In this document: piece by piece, positions 1-6,944 of the stretch
Position numbering within the stretch: position 1 is the first letter of the stretch
Layout of the letters: every line of letters begins with the position of its first letter
From: Oscillospiraceae bacterium
Lineage (GTDB): Bacteria > Bacillota > Clostridia > Oscillospirales > Oscillospiraceae
Direction: 5' to 3'
DNA length: 16,716 nt
Assembly: GCA_031255955.1 (NCBI GenBank)
Contig: JAIRRO010000041.1
Coordinates: forward strand, 1 to 16,716
Position numbers and translations under genes: made by a program
The notes under the pieces: model-generated
What the model was told of the DNA's origin: nothing
Database searches by the model: none
The model's input: only the letters and a program-made list of their open reading frames with translations

Positions 1-110
1 CCGCCCGAAGCTCCCTCCGCCGCCGCAGTCAGCGGCAGCATCCCTATCACAAGGCACATCGCCAATAGCAGGGACAGGATTTTTCTTGTTTGTGTTCGCG
101 TGGATTGCAT
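1..110 (-). CDS. Secreted protein, N-terminal fragment (signal peptide only)
   Basis: The ATG is at 110 on the minus strand and the gene runs off the left edge, leaving 36 complete codons. The visible peptide has a basic N-region (MQSTRTQTRK), a hydrophobic core (ILSLLLAMCLVIGMLPL) and a small-residue end (TAAAEGASGG) with a likely signal peptidase I site after TAAA or nearby. This is a typical Sec signal peptide for an exported or surface protein. A Shine-Dalgarno-like GAAAGGGG sits about 8 nt before the ATG on the same strand, which supports the start. The mature protein is outside the window, so no function can be given. It lies downstream of the two-component pair but is separated from it by a strong terminator, so it is probably transcribed on its own. 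Confidence 0.75.
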   Translation of the reverse strand, partial: MQSTRTQTRKILSLLLAMCLVIGMLPLTAAAEGASG

Positions 111-157
111 AATAAATACCCCTTTCAAAGCTTGTTATCCGTTTCCATTTTAATACC

Positions 158-187
158 ATTAAAAACAAAAAGCGGCGAAGCTGTCAA
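158..187 (-). promoter_or_regulatory. Candidate sigma-A promoter for the secreted protein
   Basis: On the minus strand a consensus TTGACA (187-182) is followed after 18 bp by TTTAAT (163-158), five of six matches to the -10 consensus. It would start transcription about 40 nt before the secreted-protein ATG at 110. The -35 lies inside the loop and arm of the upstream terminator hairpin, so the match could be a by-product of the hairpin sequence. Confidence 0.4.
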
Positions 188-211
188 GAATGACAGCTTT
201 GCCGCTTTTTT
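167..211 (-). terminator. Rho-independent terminator after the response regulator
   Basis: An inverted repeat with arms AAAAGCGGC-g-AAGCTGTCA and TGACAGCTT-t-GCCGCTTTT, loop AGAA and a single mismatch makes an 18-19 bp stem. It begins about 20 nt after the regulator's stop codon. On the minus strand it is followed by a T-rich run (TTTTTGTTTTTAA). The plus-strand side also ends in T residues, so it could act in both directions, but on the plus strand no gene ends here. Confidence 0.85.
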
Positions 212-230
212 ATAGTAGCGCGCCTTGATT

Positions 231-911
231 TTATTCCCGCTCGAAGATATATCCCTCGTCCCTTGATTGACCGATGCTCCAGCCGCTGCCCTTTATTTTT
301 GCCCGCAGACGCTTGACGGAGCTGTACAGCGCGCTTTTGTCGCTTGACAGGGGCGCCTTCCATGCCCGTTCATACAGCGATTCCATATTTATATAGCTGC
401 CCTCGTTTTGAAAGAAAATAAGCAGCAGAGCGAAATCCTTTTTGGTCAGCCGCAAATCGATCCCATTCAGCGACGCCGTACCCGCCGCAACGTCAAGCGA
501 GAGCGCGCCTTTCACAATGTTTTTCGGCACCCGCGCCGAGCGACGCAAGAGGGCTTCGATTCGTGCCAGCAATTCCGAAAAATCATAGGGCTTGGTCAGG
601 TAATCGTCGCCGCCCGCTTTCAAACCGCGCACAATGTCCTGCTTCGCGGTCAAGCCTGTCAGCAACAGGACGGGTATGCCGGGATCTTCGCCTTTCCGAA
701 GCTCGACCATGAAATCAAGACCGCTTCCGTCCGGGAGCATGATGTCCAAGACCACCACGTCCGGGCGGCGGCGCTCCATTTGAGTGCGCGCCTCGGCGAG
801 CGTCAGCGCGACGGCGGTGTCAAAGCCCTGCCGCTCCAAATACCGCTTGTTGCCGGTCATGATTTGCTCATTGTCCTCGACCAGCAAAACCAGTCTGCAC
901 TCGTCCGTCAT
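231..911 (-). CDS. OmpR/PhoB-family response regulator
   Basis: A 226-residue DNA-binding response regulator, the normal length for the OmpR family. The receiver domain spans about residues 5-122, with acidic pocket Glu12/Asp13, phospho-acceptor Asp56 (VVVLDIMLPDGSG), switch Thr85 (LLLTGL) and Lys107 (YLTKPYD). A winged-helix output domain follows (about 130-225), with the family-typical LTKKDFALLLIF stretch and a C-terminal GYIFERE. The start overlaps the kinase stop as ATGA (911-908), and GGAGG lies just upstream, so the two proteins are translationally coupled. It should be phosphorylated by the adjacent kinase and control transcription. The target is not visible; the divergent ATP synthase operon and the kinase's own promoter are candidates by position only. 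Confidence 0.93.
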   Translation of the reverse strand: MTDECRLVLLVEDNEQIMTGNKRYLERQGFDTAVALTLAEARTQMERRRPDVVVLDIMLPDGSGLDFMVELRKGEDPGIPVLLLTGLTAKQDIVRGLKAGGDDYLTKPYDFSELLARIEALLRRSARVPKNIVKGALSLDVAAGTASLNGIDLRLTKKDFALLLIFFQNEGSYINMESLYERAWKAPLSSDKSALYSSVKRLRAKIKGSGWSIGQSRDEGYIFERE

Positions 912-2206
912 ATCGCGCCGCCTCCGTATTGCCCCTCATAAGCGGGGATTGTGAAAAACACCGTTGTCCCCGCGCCCTGTTCGCTTTCTATCCATATCCT
1001 GCCGCCGTGGGACTCCACAACGGTTCGGCAGAGATGAAGACCGAAGCCCGTGCCGCCCTCCGACACGCCGCGCTCGAACACATGGGGCAGCAGTTCAGGG
1101 GAGATTCCCGTGCCACTGTCACGAACCGTGACGGTGATTTCGCCGCCGATTCTTTCCGCGCCAAGCGCGATATTGTCATTTTCGGTATGTACATGGGCGT
1201 TTTGAATCAGATTGACCGCCACCTGTGAGAGTAAGTCCGCGTCGCCAAATACGATAAGCGCATCGCTGATATCCTCCGTCACCAGCGTATTGCCGCGATT
1301 TTGCAGCGTCAGCTGCAGCACATTCCCCGTGCCGCGCAGCAAGGCGGAAAGGTCTATCTCCCGCTTGTCCGCGCCCTCTCCGGCGGATGCCAGCGTCAGC
1401 ATACCGCTCACCATTCGCGCCAGCCGCATAATCTCTCCCTGCGCGTTTCGCAGCAGCTCCATTGCGGTCGGATCCTGCACCGCCTCGCCCATATCCTCCA
1501 AAATATCCGCTGCGGTCTGCACGTTCACGGAAATGACCGTGAGCGGCGTCCGCATTTCGTGGGAAGCATTGGCGAGAAATTCCGTCTTGGCGATGTTGAC
1601 CTTCGCAAGCAGGTCATTCTGCGCGTCCAATTTCCGTTGCTGGTCGTTGTACAGCCGGAAATGAATGAACATGCAAATGCCCAGCACCAGGCTGACCGCC
1701 GTAAAAGCGACGACGATATCAAAGAACATATCCGTCTCCGACTCAAAAAAATGCACTGTCTCCGGGCGCAGATACGCGACGATACAGACGGATATATAGA
1801 GCGCAAGCTCCGCGACGGAGAAAATGATTGCGTTCCTGCCCTCAAGCATTGATACTGTGAACGCCACGGCGAACACGAAAAAGGCGGGCATCCCGCTGTG
1901 ATAACCACCGGCTGAAAAAAACAGCACCGGAAACAGGCACATAAAGATGACAGCAATAGAAAGCGTATAGCAAAGCTGATAACGCCCCGTCCGCTGCGAG
2001 ACCGTTAGCAGGATGAACGACAGCGCCATAATGCCTATATTCGTCACCACATTGACGGTTCCGCTGCGGATGATTACGCCCAAAACCGCGACTGAAAAGC
2101 TGATGATGATGCCGCCGATTGCCAGCACATTGAACAGCCTGACGCGAAAATCAAGGCTCGGGTTAAAGTAACGGGCGATAAATCGCCTGCCTATAGAGGG
2201 GTTCAT
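908..2206 (-). CDS. Membrane sensor histidine kinase
   Basis: A 432-residue kinase whose cognate regulator follows with a 4-nt overlap. Residues about 25-185 are hydrophobic and hold about six membrane segments with short loops and no large extracellular sensor domain. A coiled linker (186-208) leads to the HisKA H-box FLANASHEMRTPL with phospho-acceptor His216. The HATPase_c domain follows, with N-box NLIQNAHVHT (332-341), G1 box DSGTGIS (363-369) and G2 box GGTGFGLHLC (384-393). I see no HAMP or PAS domain. The reading frame stays open upstream to about 2656, but that stretch is Ser/Arg/Pro-rich and antisense to the atpI-like gene. The ATG at 2206 has GAGG 7 nt upstream and gives a normal membrane N-terminus, so I chose it. 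The ligand is unknown; the sensor may respond from within the membrane. Confidence 0.92.
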   Translation of the reverse strand: MNPSIGRRFIARYFNPSLDFRVRLFNVLAIGGIIISFSVAVLGVIIRSGTVNVVTNIGIMALSFILLTVSQRTGRYQLCYTLSIAVIFMCLFPVLFFSAGGYHSGMPAFFVFAVAFTVSMLEGRNAIIFSVAELALYISVCIVAYLRPETVHFFESETDMFFDIVVAFTAVSLVLGICMFIHFRLYNDQQRKLDAQNDLLAKVNIAKTEFLANASHEMRTPLTVISVNVQTAADILEDMGEAVQDPTAMELLRNAQGEIMRLARMVSGMLTLASAGEGADKREIDLSALLRGTGNVLQLTLQNRGNTLVTEDISDALIVFGDADLLSQVAVNLIQNAHVHTENDNIALGAERIGGEITVTVRDSGTGISPELLPHVFERGVSEGGTGFGLHLCRTVVESHGGRIWIESEQGAGTTVFFTIPAYEGQYGGGAI

Positions 2207-2360
2207 TTCATTGCCTCGCTTGTTCGGATTCGTCTCCGCCGCATGCGGCGGCACGCGCAGTATATCATCGATGAGGGTGGAGCGCAATAATAACCGCCGA
2301 CGCGCGCGTATAGTCGTCGTCGTAATTTTCTTGTTGCATTTTGTTTTTAACGGGAGTAAA
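2207..2360. promoter_or_regulatory. Divergent intergenic region between kinase and ATP synthase operon, with 16-bp palindrome
   Basis: This 154-bp gap must hold the start signals for the kinase pair (minus) and the ATP synthase operon (plus). I could not find a convincing -35/-10 pair for either. The clearest element is a perfect 16-bp palindrome, CCGCCGCATGCGGCGG, at 2236-2251. It lies about 30 nt upstream of the kinase ATG and about 110 nt upstream of the atpI-like ATG. It could be an operator or an mRNA hairpin in the kinase leader. Confidence 0.4.
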
Positions 2361-2672
2361 ATGCGCTCACGCAAGAAAAACGACTTAATCAGCGGGGGCG
2401 CTTGGGCATTGAATATCGCAATCGGACTTATCATCGGCATAGCGGCGGGGCTGGCGCAGCTTGCGCTTCTTGTGCTGTTCGCGAAGCGCGTGACGCGCGG
2501 TGAGGGCAAATTTTTGGCTGCGGGACTTGTGCAGTGGATTTTGCCCTTCGCGGCGATTCTCGCGGTGGCGTTTTTATATCGCCCCGCCCTGCTGTGGACG
2601 GGCGTCGGCGCGGCGTCGTCCCTTATTATCGGCGCGGTGCTGAAGGTGCTTATCAAAGGGGGGCGCTCCTGA
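2361..2672 (+). CDS. AtpI-like small membrane protein at head of ATP synthase operon
   Basis: A 103-residue protein with a basic N-terminus (MRSRKKND) and three to four hydrophobic segments (about 15-42, 52-70 and 74-98). Size, topology and position directly before atpB match the AtpI family, which assists assembly of the c-ring in other bacteria, but the sequence itself is not diagnostic. The start at 2361 has GGGAG only 4-5 nt upstream, a short spacing. The frame is open further upstream, but that part is Arg/Ser-rich and overlaps the divergent control region, so I rejected the longer version. The stop codon directly abuts the atpB ATG (TGAATG). An unrelated 3-4 helix protein cannot be excluded. 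Confidence 0.6.
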   Translation: MRSRKKNDLISGGAWALNIAIGLIIGIAAGLAQLALLVLFAKRVTRGEGKFLAAGLVQWILPFAAILAVAFLYRPALLWTGVGAASSLIIGAVLKVLIKGGRS

Positions 2673-3557
2673 ATGTTGGATTTTATTCTGCTCGCGATAT
2701 TCGTCGTGGCGGCGGTGGTGTGCTTTTTGTGGAGGCGCGGCTGCGCGGCGCGCTTCGCCGCCGATCCATCCGCTAAAAATAAGCGGCTGAGACTGCTTTC
2801 AACGGCGGCGCTGGCGCTGGGGATTTATCTTGCCTTGACGCGGATAGTGCAGCTTATTCTCGGTCCGCACGAGGCGGAGGATCTTGCCGCGTTTTCCCCG
2901 TGGGCGGAGCGGCACGAAATTTTCGGGTTCAGCGTTTCGGTGACGGTGCTGTGGCTGTGGGTGCTAATCGCGGCGCTGGTTGTCCTTGCCGTCATACTCA
3001 GAATTTTTGTCCTGCGGCGGATGTCAGATCCGCCGCGCGGCGCGCAGAACGTCATTGAGGCGGCAGTGGGCGAGATGATGAAATATGTGGGCTCAAGCGT
3101 TCACGGAGAGGGTGAAATGCTGGGCTCGTATATGTTTTCGGTCGTGGTGCTGTTGATAGGCTGCGCGGTGCTGGAGCTTTTCGGGATACGCACGCCCGCC
3201 TCGGACGTGACATTTACGCTCGGGCTGTCCTCCATCACGTTCGTGCTGATAAATATTTATGGAATCAGAAAAAAAGGCGTCGGCGGTAGGATAAAATCCT
3301 TGGCGCAGCCGACGCCTATCGTATTTCCCATAAAAATTGTCACGGATTTTGCCGTGCCGGTGTCCCTCGCGGCGCGGCTGTTCGGCAATATGCTCGGCGG
3401 TATGATTATCATGGATTTGCTGTATTCCGCGCTCGGCAACAACGCCGTCGGGATAACAAGCGTCGTCGGGCTGTATTTTAATGTGTTTCATCCGCTGTTG
3501 CAGGCGTTTATATTCGTTACGCTCTCACTTTCCTTTATCAAGGAAGCGGTTGAATAA
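2673..3557 (+). CDS. atpB: ATP synthase Fo subunit a, with N-terminal two-helix extension
   Basis: The membrane stator subunit that carries the proton half-channels next to the c-ring. The essential arginine is Arg235 in SLAARLFGNMLGG. The flanking family signatures are PPRGAQNVIEAAVGEM (120-135), SDVTFTLGLSSITFVL (177-192) and a C-terminal HPLLQAFIFVTLSL. At 294 residues it is longer than the roughly 220-270 usual for bacterial a subunits. The region matching the first canonical helix begins only at about residue 85 (FGFSVSVTVLWLW). The first 80 residues contain two additional predicted membrane segments (about 4-20 and 42-63) joined by a basic loop. The start codon abuts the previous stop and has a G-rich Shine-Dalgarno (GGGGGG), so the extension appears to be translated. 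Confidence 0.95.
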   Translation: MLDFILLAIFVVAAVVCFLWRRGCAARFAADPSAKNKRLRLLSTAALALGIYLALTRIVQLILGPHEAEDLAAFSPWAERHEIFGFSVSVTVLWLWVLIAALVVLAVILRIFVLRRMSDPPRGAQNVIEAAVGEMMKYVGSSVHGEGEMLGSYMFSVVVLLIGCAVLELFGIRTPASDVTFTLGLSSITFVLINIYGIRKKGVGGRIKSLAQPTPIVFPIKIVTDFAVPVSLAARLFGNMLGGMIIMDLLYSALGNNAVGITSVVGLYFNVFHPLLQAFIFVTLSLSFIKEAVE

Positions 3558-3583
3558 ATCAATATGAAAGGATATGAGATGAA

Positions 3584-3799
3584 ATGGAACTGTTTGCTGT
3601 AGCACTCTGCTTTCTCCCCTGCGTCGCGGCGGCGATATCCATGGGCTTCGCCACCGCAAAGGCGGTGGACGCCGTTGCCCGCCAGCCGGAGGCGTCCGGC
3701 AAAATACTGTCCGTGATGACCATGGGCATGGCGCTCACGGAGGCGACGGCGATTTACGGCTTCGTCACGGCGCTGCTTATACTGTTTACAAAGATATAG
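3584..3799 (+). CDS. atpE: ATP synthase Fo subunit c (rotor ring)
   Basis: A 71-residue helical hairpin that forms the rotor ring. The polar loop is ARQPEA (32-37) and the ion-carrying carboxylate is Glu53 (MALTEATAIYG). Aligned by eye with the Na+-type c subunit of Ilyobacter, the Na+ ligand Gln is Met20 and the Ser after the Glu is Ala54. Na+ ligands are therefore missing and proton use is more likely. The usual GxGxGxGxG packing motif of helix 1 reads Cys13-x-Ala15-x-Ala17-x-Ser19-x-Gly21. The N-terminus is shorter than in many homologues. An AAAGGA about 11 nt upstream supports the start. It ends with TAG, showing that TAG is used as a stop in this genome. Confidence 0.95.
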   Translation: MELFAVALCFLPCVAAAISMGFATAKAVDAVARQPEASGKILSVMTMGMALTEATAIYGFVTALLILFTKI

Positions 3800-3842
3800 G
3801 CAAGCGGCGCAATTTACGACACGAAAGGTTTGGTCATCGAAT

Positions 3843-4328
3843 ATGGAAGGGTTACAGCCCGCGGATATTCTAATCCACGCGCTCAGCATTGTGGTGCTGT
3901 TCATTCTTCTGCGGCTGATTCTGTGGCGTCCCGTTTCGCAGTATTTGGCGCAGCGGGCGCAGCGCGTAAAGGACGAGCTTGACGACGCCGCGCGCGCAAA
4001 AGCGGAGGCGGAAGCCGCGAAATCGGAATACGAAAGCGGCATCGGCGACTTGGAAGAGCGCGGGCGCGAAATTATGCGCGACAGTCAGGTGCGCGCGGGA
4101 GAACAGGCGAAGGAGATTACGGACAACGCGCAGGCGCAGGCGGATAAAATGCTTGCCGAAGCGCGCGAGCGCATAGACTCCGAGCGGCGCGAGGCAGTCG
4201 CCGCGGCGCGGCGCGAGATTGCGCAGCTGGCAACAGAGATGGCGTCAAAAATCCTGCGGCGCGAGGTGTCTGCCGCGGACAGCGTATCGGCGGCGCGCGA
4301 CTTTTTTGAGGAGAAGGCGCAGCAATGA
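3843..4328 (+). CDS. atpF: ATP synthase Fo subunit b (peripheral stalk)
   Basis: A 161-residue stalk subunit of normal length. There is one N-terminal membrane helix (about 8-28), then the conserved junction LILWRPVSQYLAQRAQRV (25-42). A long charged, Ala/Glu/Arg-rich coiled coil runs to about residue 135. The C-terminus has the family pattern REIAQLATEMASKILRREV. b normally dimerises and holds F1 through delta. Here the only visible delta-like partner is the domain fused to alpha, encoded immediately downstream. The stop overlaps the next start as ATGA (4325-4328), so b and the fusion protein should be translationally coupled. Only one b gene is present, so a b/b' pair is not indicated. The Shine-Dalgarno (AAAGG) is rather far from the ATG, about 14 nt. 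Confidence 0.93.
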   Translation: MEGLQPADILIHALSIVVLFILLRLILWRPVSQYLAQRAQRVKDELDDAARAKAEAEAAKSEYESGIGDLEERGREIMRDSQVRAGEQAKEITDNAQAQADKMLAEARERIDSERREAVAAARREIAQLATEMASKILRREVSAADSVSAARDFFEEKAQQ

Positions 4329-6088
4329 CAAAACCTGTTCTGATAGTGGCTTCACTGGAGGATAAGAACGCCATTGCCGCCGTCGTCGGAGGGTTCGCGA
4401 AGCGGCTGGGTGAGGCTCCGGATTTTGATGTTGTCGAGGACAAGAAAATCGCCGGAGGCTTCATCGCCATAATCGACGGGCGCGTCTATGACGCAAGCTT
4501 TTCCTCACGGCTGCACGAGCTGTCCGAATCGTTGATGGACGAGGGCGATATTGATATATCAGAGCCGACCGTCGGCGGCTTTGAGCAAATCGGCGCCTTT
4601 TTACGAAGTCGCGCTGTGCGCGCTGTTCCGCCGCTACGTGTATATAATTACGGCGAGGTGGTGAGCTTCGCCGATGGCATAGCGCATATTTCCGGGCTTT
4701 CCGGCTGCCGATATGGCGAGCTGCTGGATTTTGACGGAGGAGCGATAGGGCTTACGCTGGATTTGCATATCGACGGCGTCGGCGCGGCGCTGCTTGACGG
4801 AACGATAACGACGGCAAGCATAGCCCACCCCACGGGGCGCGTGGCTGAAATCGGCGTCGGCACAGAGCTTTTGGGCAGAATAATAGACCCGCTCGGCAGG
4901 GCGCTTGACGGCAAGCCGCTGCGCACCTCGCGCGCGCGCACCATCGAGGCGCACGCCCCCACGATTACGCAGCGCGCCGCCGTGGACACCCCGCTTGAAA
5001 CGGGGATTTTGGCGATTGACAGCATGATTCCCATCGGCAGGGGGCAGCGCGAGCTGATTATCGGCGACAGGCAGACGGGCAAAACCTCCATTGCGCTGCA
5101 GGCTATTTTGAATCAGCGCGGAAAGGGCGTAATTTGCGTTTACTGCGCCATTGGGCAAAAGGCGTCAACGGTATCTGAAACCGCGAAAATTCTCCGCGAG
5201 GGCGGGGCTATGGAAAACACGGTGATTGTCACGGCGTCCGGCAGCTCCCCGGCGGCGATGCAATATATCGCGCCGTATGCCGCCTGCGCCGTGGCGGAGG
5301 AATTTATGTACGCGGGGCGCGACGCGCTGATTATATACGACGATTTATCCAAGCACGCGGCGGCATACAGGCAAATGTCCCTGCTGCTGCGCCGCCCGTC
5401 GGGGCGCGAAGCATACCCCGGCGACGTGTTTTATCTCCATTCGCGGCTGCTTGAGCGCGCGGCGCGCCTCTCCCCGGAGCTGGGCGGCGGCACGCTTACA
5501 GCCCTGCCGATTGTGGAAACGATGGCGGGCGACATTTCGGCGTATATCCCGACGAATATCATTTCAATAACAGACGGGCAGATATATCTTGAAAGCGAGA
5601 TGTTTAATTCGGGGCAGCGCCCCGCCGTAAACGTCGGACTCTCTGTATCGCGCGTGGGCAGGGCGGCGCAGCACAAGGCGATGCGCGCCGTGTCGGGCTC
5701 GCTGCGGCTTGAGGTTGCTCAGTACCGCGATATGGCTGTTTTCGCGCAGTTCGGCGCGGATTTAGACCACGCGACGGCGGAAATGCTGCGCGGCGGAGAG
5801 CGCCTTATGGAGCTGCTGCGTCAACCGGCGGAGCGCCTGCACACGCTTTCGGAGCAGGTGTGTATATTGCTGGCGGCGAGCAGCGGCGTGTTTGGCAAAT
5901 ACGAAAAGCGCGAGGTGGACGGCGCGGAGGAGCGGCTGCTTAAATATCTCTCCGAAAACGCGGAATATATTGTCCGCAGCATAGATTCCACCGGGGAGCT
6001 TGCGGATTTTGACAGGACAGACCTGAAAACGCATTTCGAGCGTTTTTTGGCAATAGAAGGCAGGGCGAACGATGGCAAGCGCGAATGA
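4325..6088 (+). CDS. atpA: ATP synthase F1 subunit alpha with N-terminal delta (OSCP) C-terminal-like domain
   Basis: At 587 residues this is about 85 longer than the usual alpha (about 500). Residues about 5-72 resemble the C-terminal domain of subunit delta: a KRLG helix end, then KKIAGGFIAIIDGRVYDASF (40-59), then SRLHELSESL. These match the delta pattern IGG-hydrophobic-GDxxYDGS-xxxLxxL. Alpha proper begins by about residue 85-105 (YGEVVSFADGIAHISGL). It contains Walker A GDRQTGKT (247-254), Walker B LIIYDD (335-340), the LRRPSGREAYPGDVFYLHSRLLERAA region and Arg443 in SVSRVGRAAQ, the residue that reaches into the beta active site. The frame is continuous, with no stop or restart between the two parts. 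The six-helix N-terminal domain of delta is absent from the operon. An internal ATG (Met71, at 4535) would give a normal-length alpha but has no clear Shine-Dalgarno. Confidence 0.93.
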   Translation: MTKPVLIVASLEDKNAIAAVVGGFAKRLGEAPDFDVVEDKKIAGGFIAIIDGRVYDASFSSRLHELSESLMDEGDIDISEPTVGGFEQIGAFLRSRAVRAVPPLRVYNYGEVVSFADGIAHISGLSGCRYGELLDFDGGAIGLTLDLHIDGVGAALLDGTITTASIAHPTGRVAEIGVGTELLGRIIDPLGRALDGKPLRTSRARTIEAHAPTITQRAAVDTPLETGILAIDSMIPIGRGQRELIIGDRQTGKTSIALQAILNQRGKGVICVYCAIGQKASTVSETAKILREGGAMENTVIVTASGSSPAAMQYIAPYAACAVAEEFMYAGRDALIIYDDLSKHAAAYRQMSLLLRRPSGREAYPGDVFYLHSRLLERAARLSPELGGGTLTALPIVETMAGDISAYIPTNIISITDGQIYLESEMFNSGQRPAVNVGLSVSRVGRAAQHKAMRAVSGSLRLEVAQYRDMAVFAQFGADLDHATAEMLRGGERLMELLRQPAERLHTLSEQVCILLAASSGVFGKYEKREVDGAEERLLKYLSENAEYIVRSIDSTGELADFDRTDLKTHFERFLAIEGRANDGKRE

Positions 6089-6944
6089 GATACGTCACCG
6101 CATTGCGGCGGTGGAGCAGACGCGCAAAATCACGGGCGCGATGGAAATGGTATCGTCAAACCGTATGCGGCGCATTATGTCGCACAGGGAATACAACAGG
6201 CGATATTTTGATTATATACGCCGCTCTATGCGCGAGATACTAAATTCCGTGGAGGGCATCACCCACCCGTATCTGACGGCGCGCCCCGAGGGGCGGCGCG
6301 CGTATATCGTCATCACGGGCGATAAAGGCTTGTGCGGGTCGTATAATTCCGCTATTTTGGCGCTGGCGGATCAAAGGCTGGCGGAGTTCCCGGACGCAAC
6401 ATTAATTACCATCGGCAATATCGCGGAGGAATATTATCGCCGCCGCGGGCGCATCCCGGATTTGTCAATGTACGGCATCGTTCAGGACCCGACGATGAAG
6501 GCTGCGCGGCGCATCTCGCGCGAGATAATGCGGATATATGACGAGGGGCTGACGGACGAGGTGCATATGGTGTTCACGGCGTCTTATGACGAGATGAAAA
6601 ACAAGCCCTTTGAGTGCCGTATACTGCCGATTATGGACGACGACTATTTAGACATCGACGACGACGAGCGCGAGGAAACCATCTACAGTCCCTCACCGCA
6701 CGCGGTGCTAAACGAGCTTGTGCCGCAGTATATTCTGGGACTGCTGTTCGGTATTATCGCTCAAGCCTATGCAAGCGAGCATTACGCGAGAATGAACGCG
6801 ATGCACGCCTCCACGCAAAACGCGGGAGAGATGCTAAAGGCGCTGACAACGCAATACAATCTGGCGCGGCAAAGCGCGATTACGAACGAGCTTTCCGAAA
6901 TCACGGGCGCAGCTGAAATATTAAAGGGAGGCGGGCTGATATGA
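6072..6944 (+). CDS. atpG: ATP synthase F1 subunit gamma (central shaft)
   Basis: A 290-residue subunit of ordinary length that forms the rotating shaft. It shows the N-terminal helix pattern EIRHRIAAVEQTRKITGAMEMV (partly within residues 5-26), the conserved ITGDKGLCGSYN (about 81-92) and the C-terminal signature NLARQSAITNELSEITGAAE. Both long helices that make the coiled-coil shaft are therefore present. The gene starts inside the end of the alpha gene (17-bp overlap) and its own stop overlaps the beta start by 4 nt, so translation is coupled on both sides. A short acidic insert (DDDYLDIDDDEREE) lies in the globular part. No epsilon gene is available in this operon to bind the foot of the shaft. 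Confidence 0.95.
   Translation: MASANEIRHRIAAVEQTRKITGAMEMVSSNRMRRIMSHREYNRRYFDYIRRSMREILNSVEGITHPYLTARPEGRRAYIVITGDKGLCGSYNSAILALADQRLAEFPDATLITIGNIAEEYYRRRGRIPDLSMYGIVQDPTMKAARRISREIMRIYDEGLTDEVHMVFTASYDEMKNKPFECRILPIMDDDYLDIDDDEREETIYSPSPHAVLNELVPQYILGLLFGIIAQAYASEHYARMNAMHASTQNAGEMLKALTTQYNLARQSAITNELSEITGAAEILKGGGLI

Noticed and set aside
408..941. Plus-strand frame of 177 codons across the response regulator
   Set aside because: It lies wholly antisense to a well-supported gene and shows no recognisable family or ribosome site.
2211..2360. A longer atpI-like protein starting at 2211
   Set aside because: The extra residues are Arg/Ser-rich with no ribosome site and cover the divergent control region. 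The short form from 2361 has the expected topology and size.
2335..2362. TTGCAT-16 bp-TAAAAT as a promoter for the ATP synthase operon
   Set aside because: The -10 would overlap the first start codon, so transcription would begin inside the gene. The matches are also weak.
2207..2656. A 150-residue upstream extension of the histidine kinase, open to 2656
   Set aside because: It is antisense to the atpI-like gene, has shadow-like Ser/Arg/Pro composition, and the ATG at 2206 has its own GAGG and a normal membrane N-terminus.
3584..3799. Na+-translocating (N-type) ATPase
   Set aside because: The c subunit lacks the Gln and Ser Na+ ligands, and the gene order is I-B-E-F-A-G-D rather than the N-ATPase order beginning with atpD-atpC.
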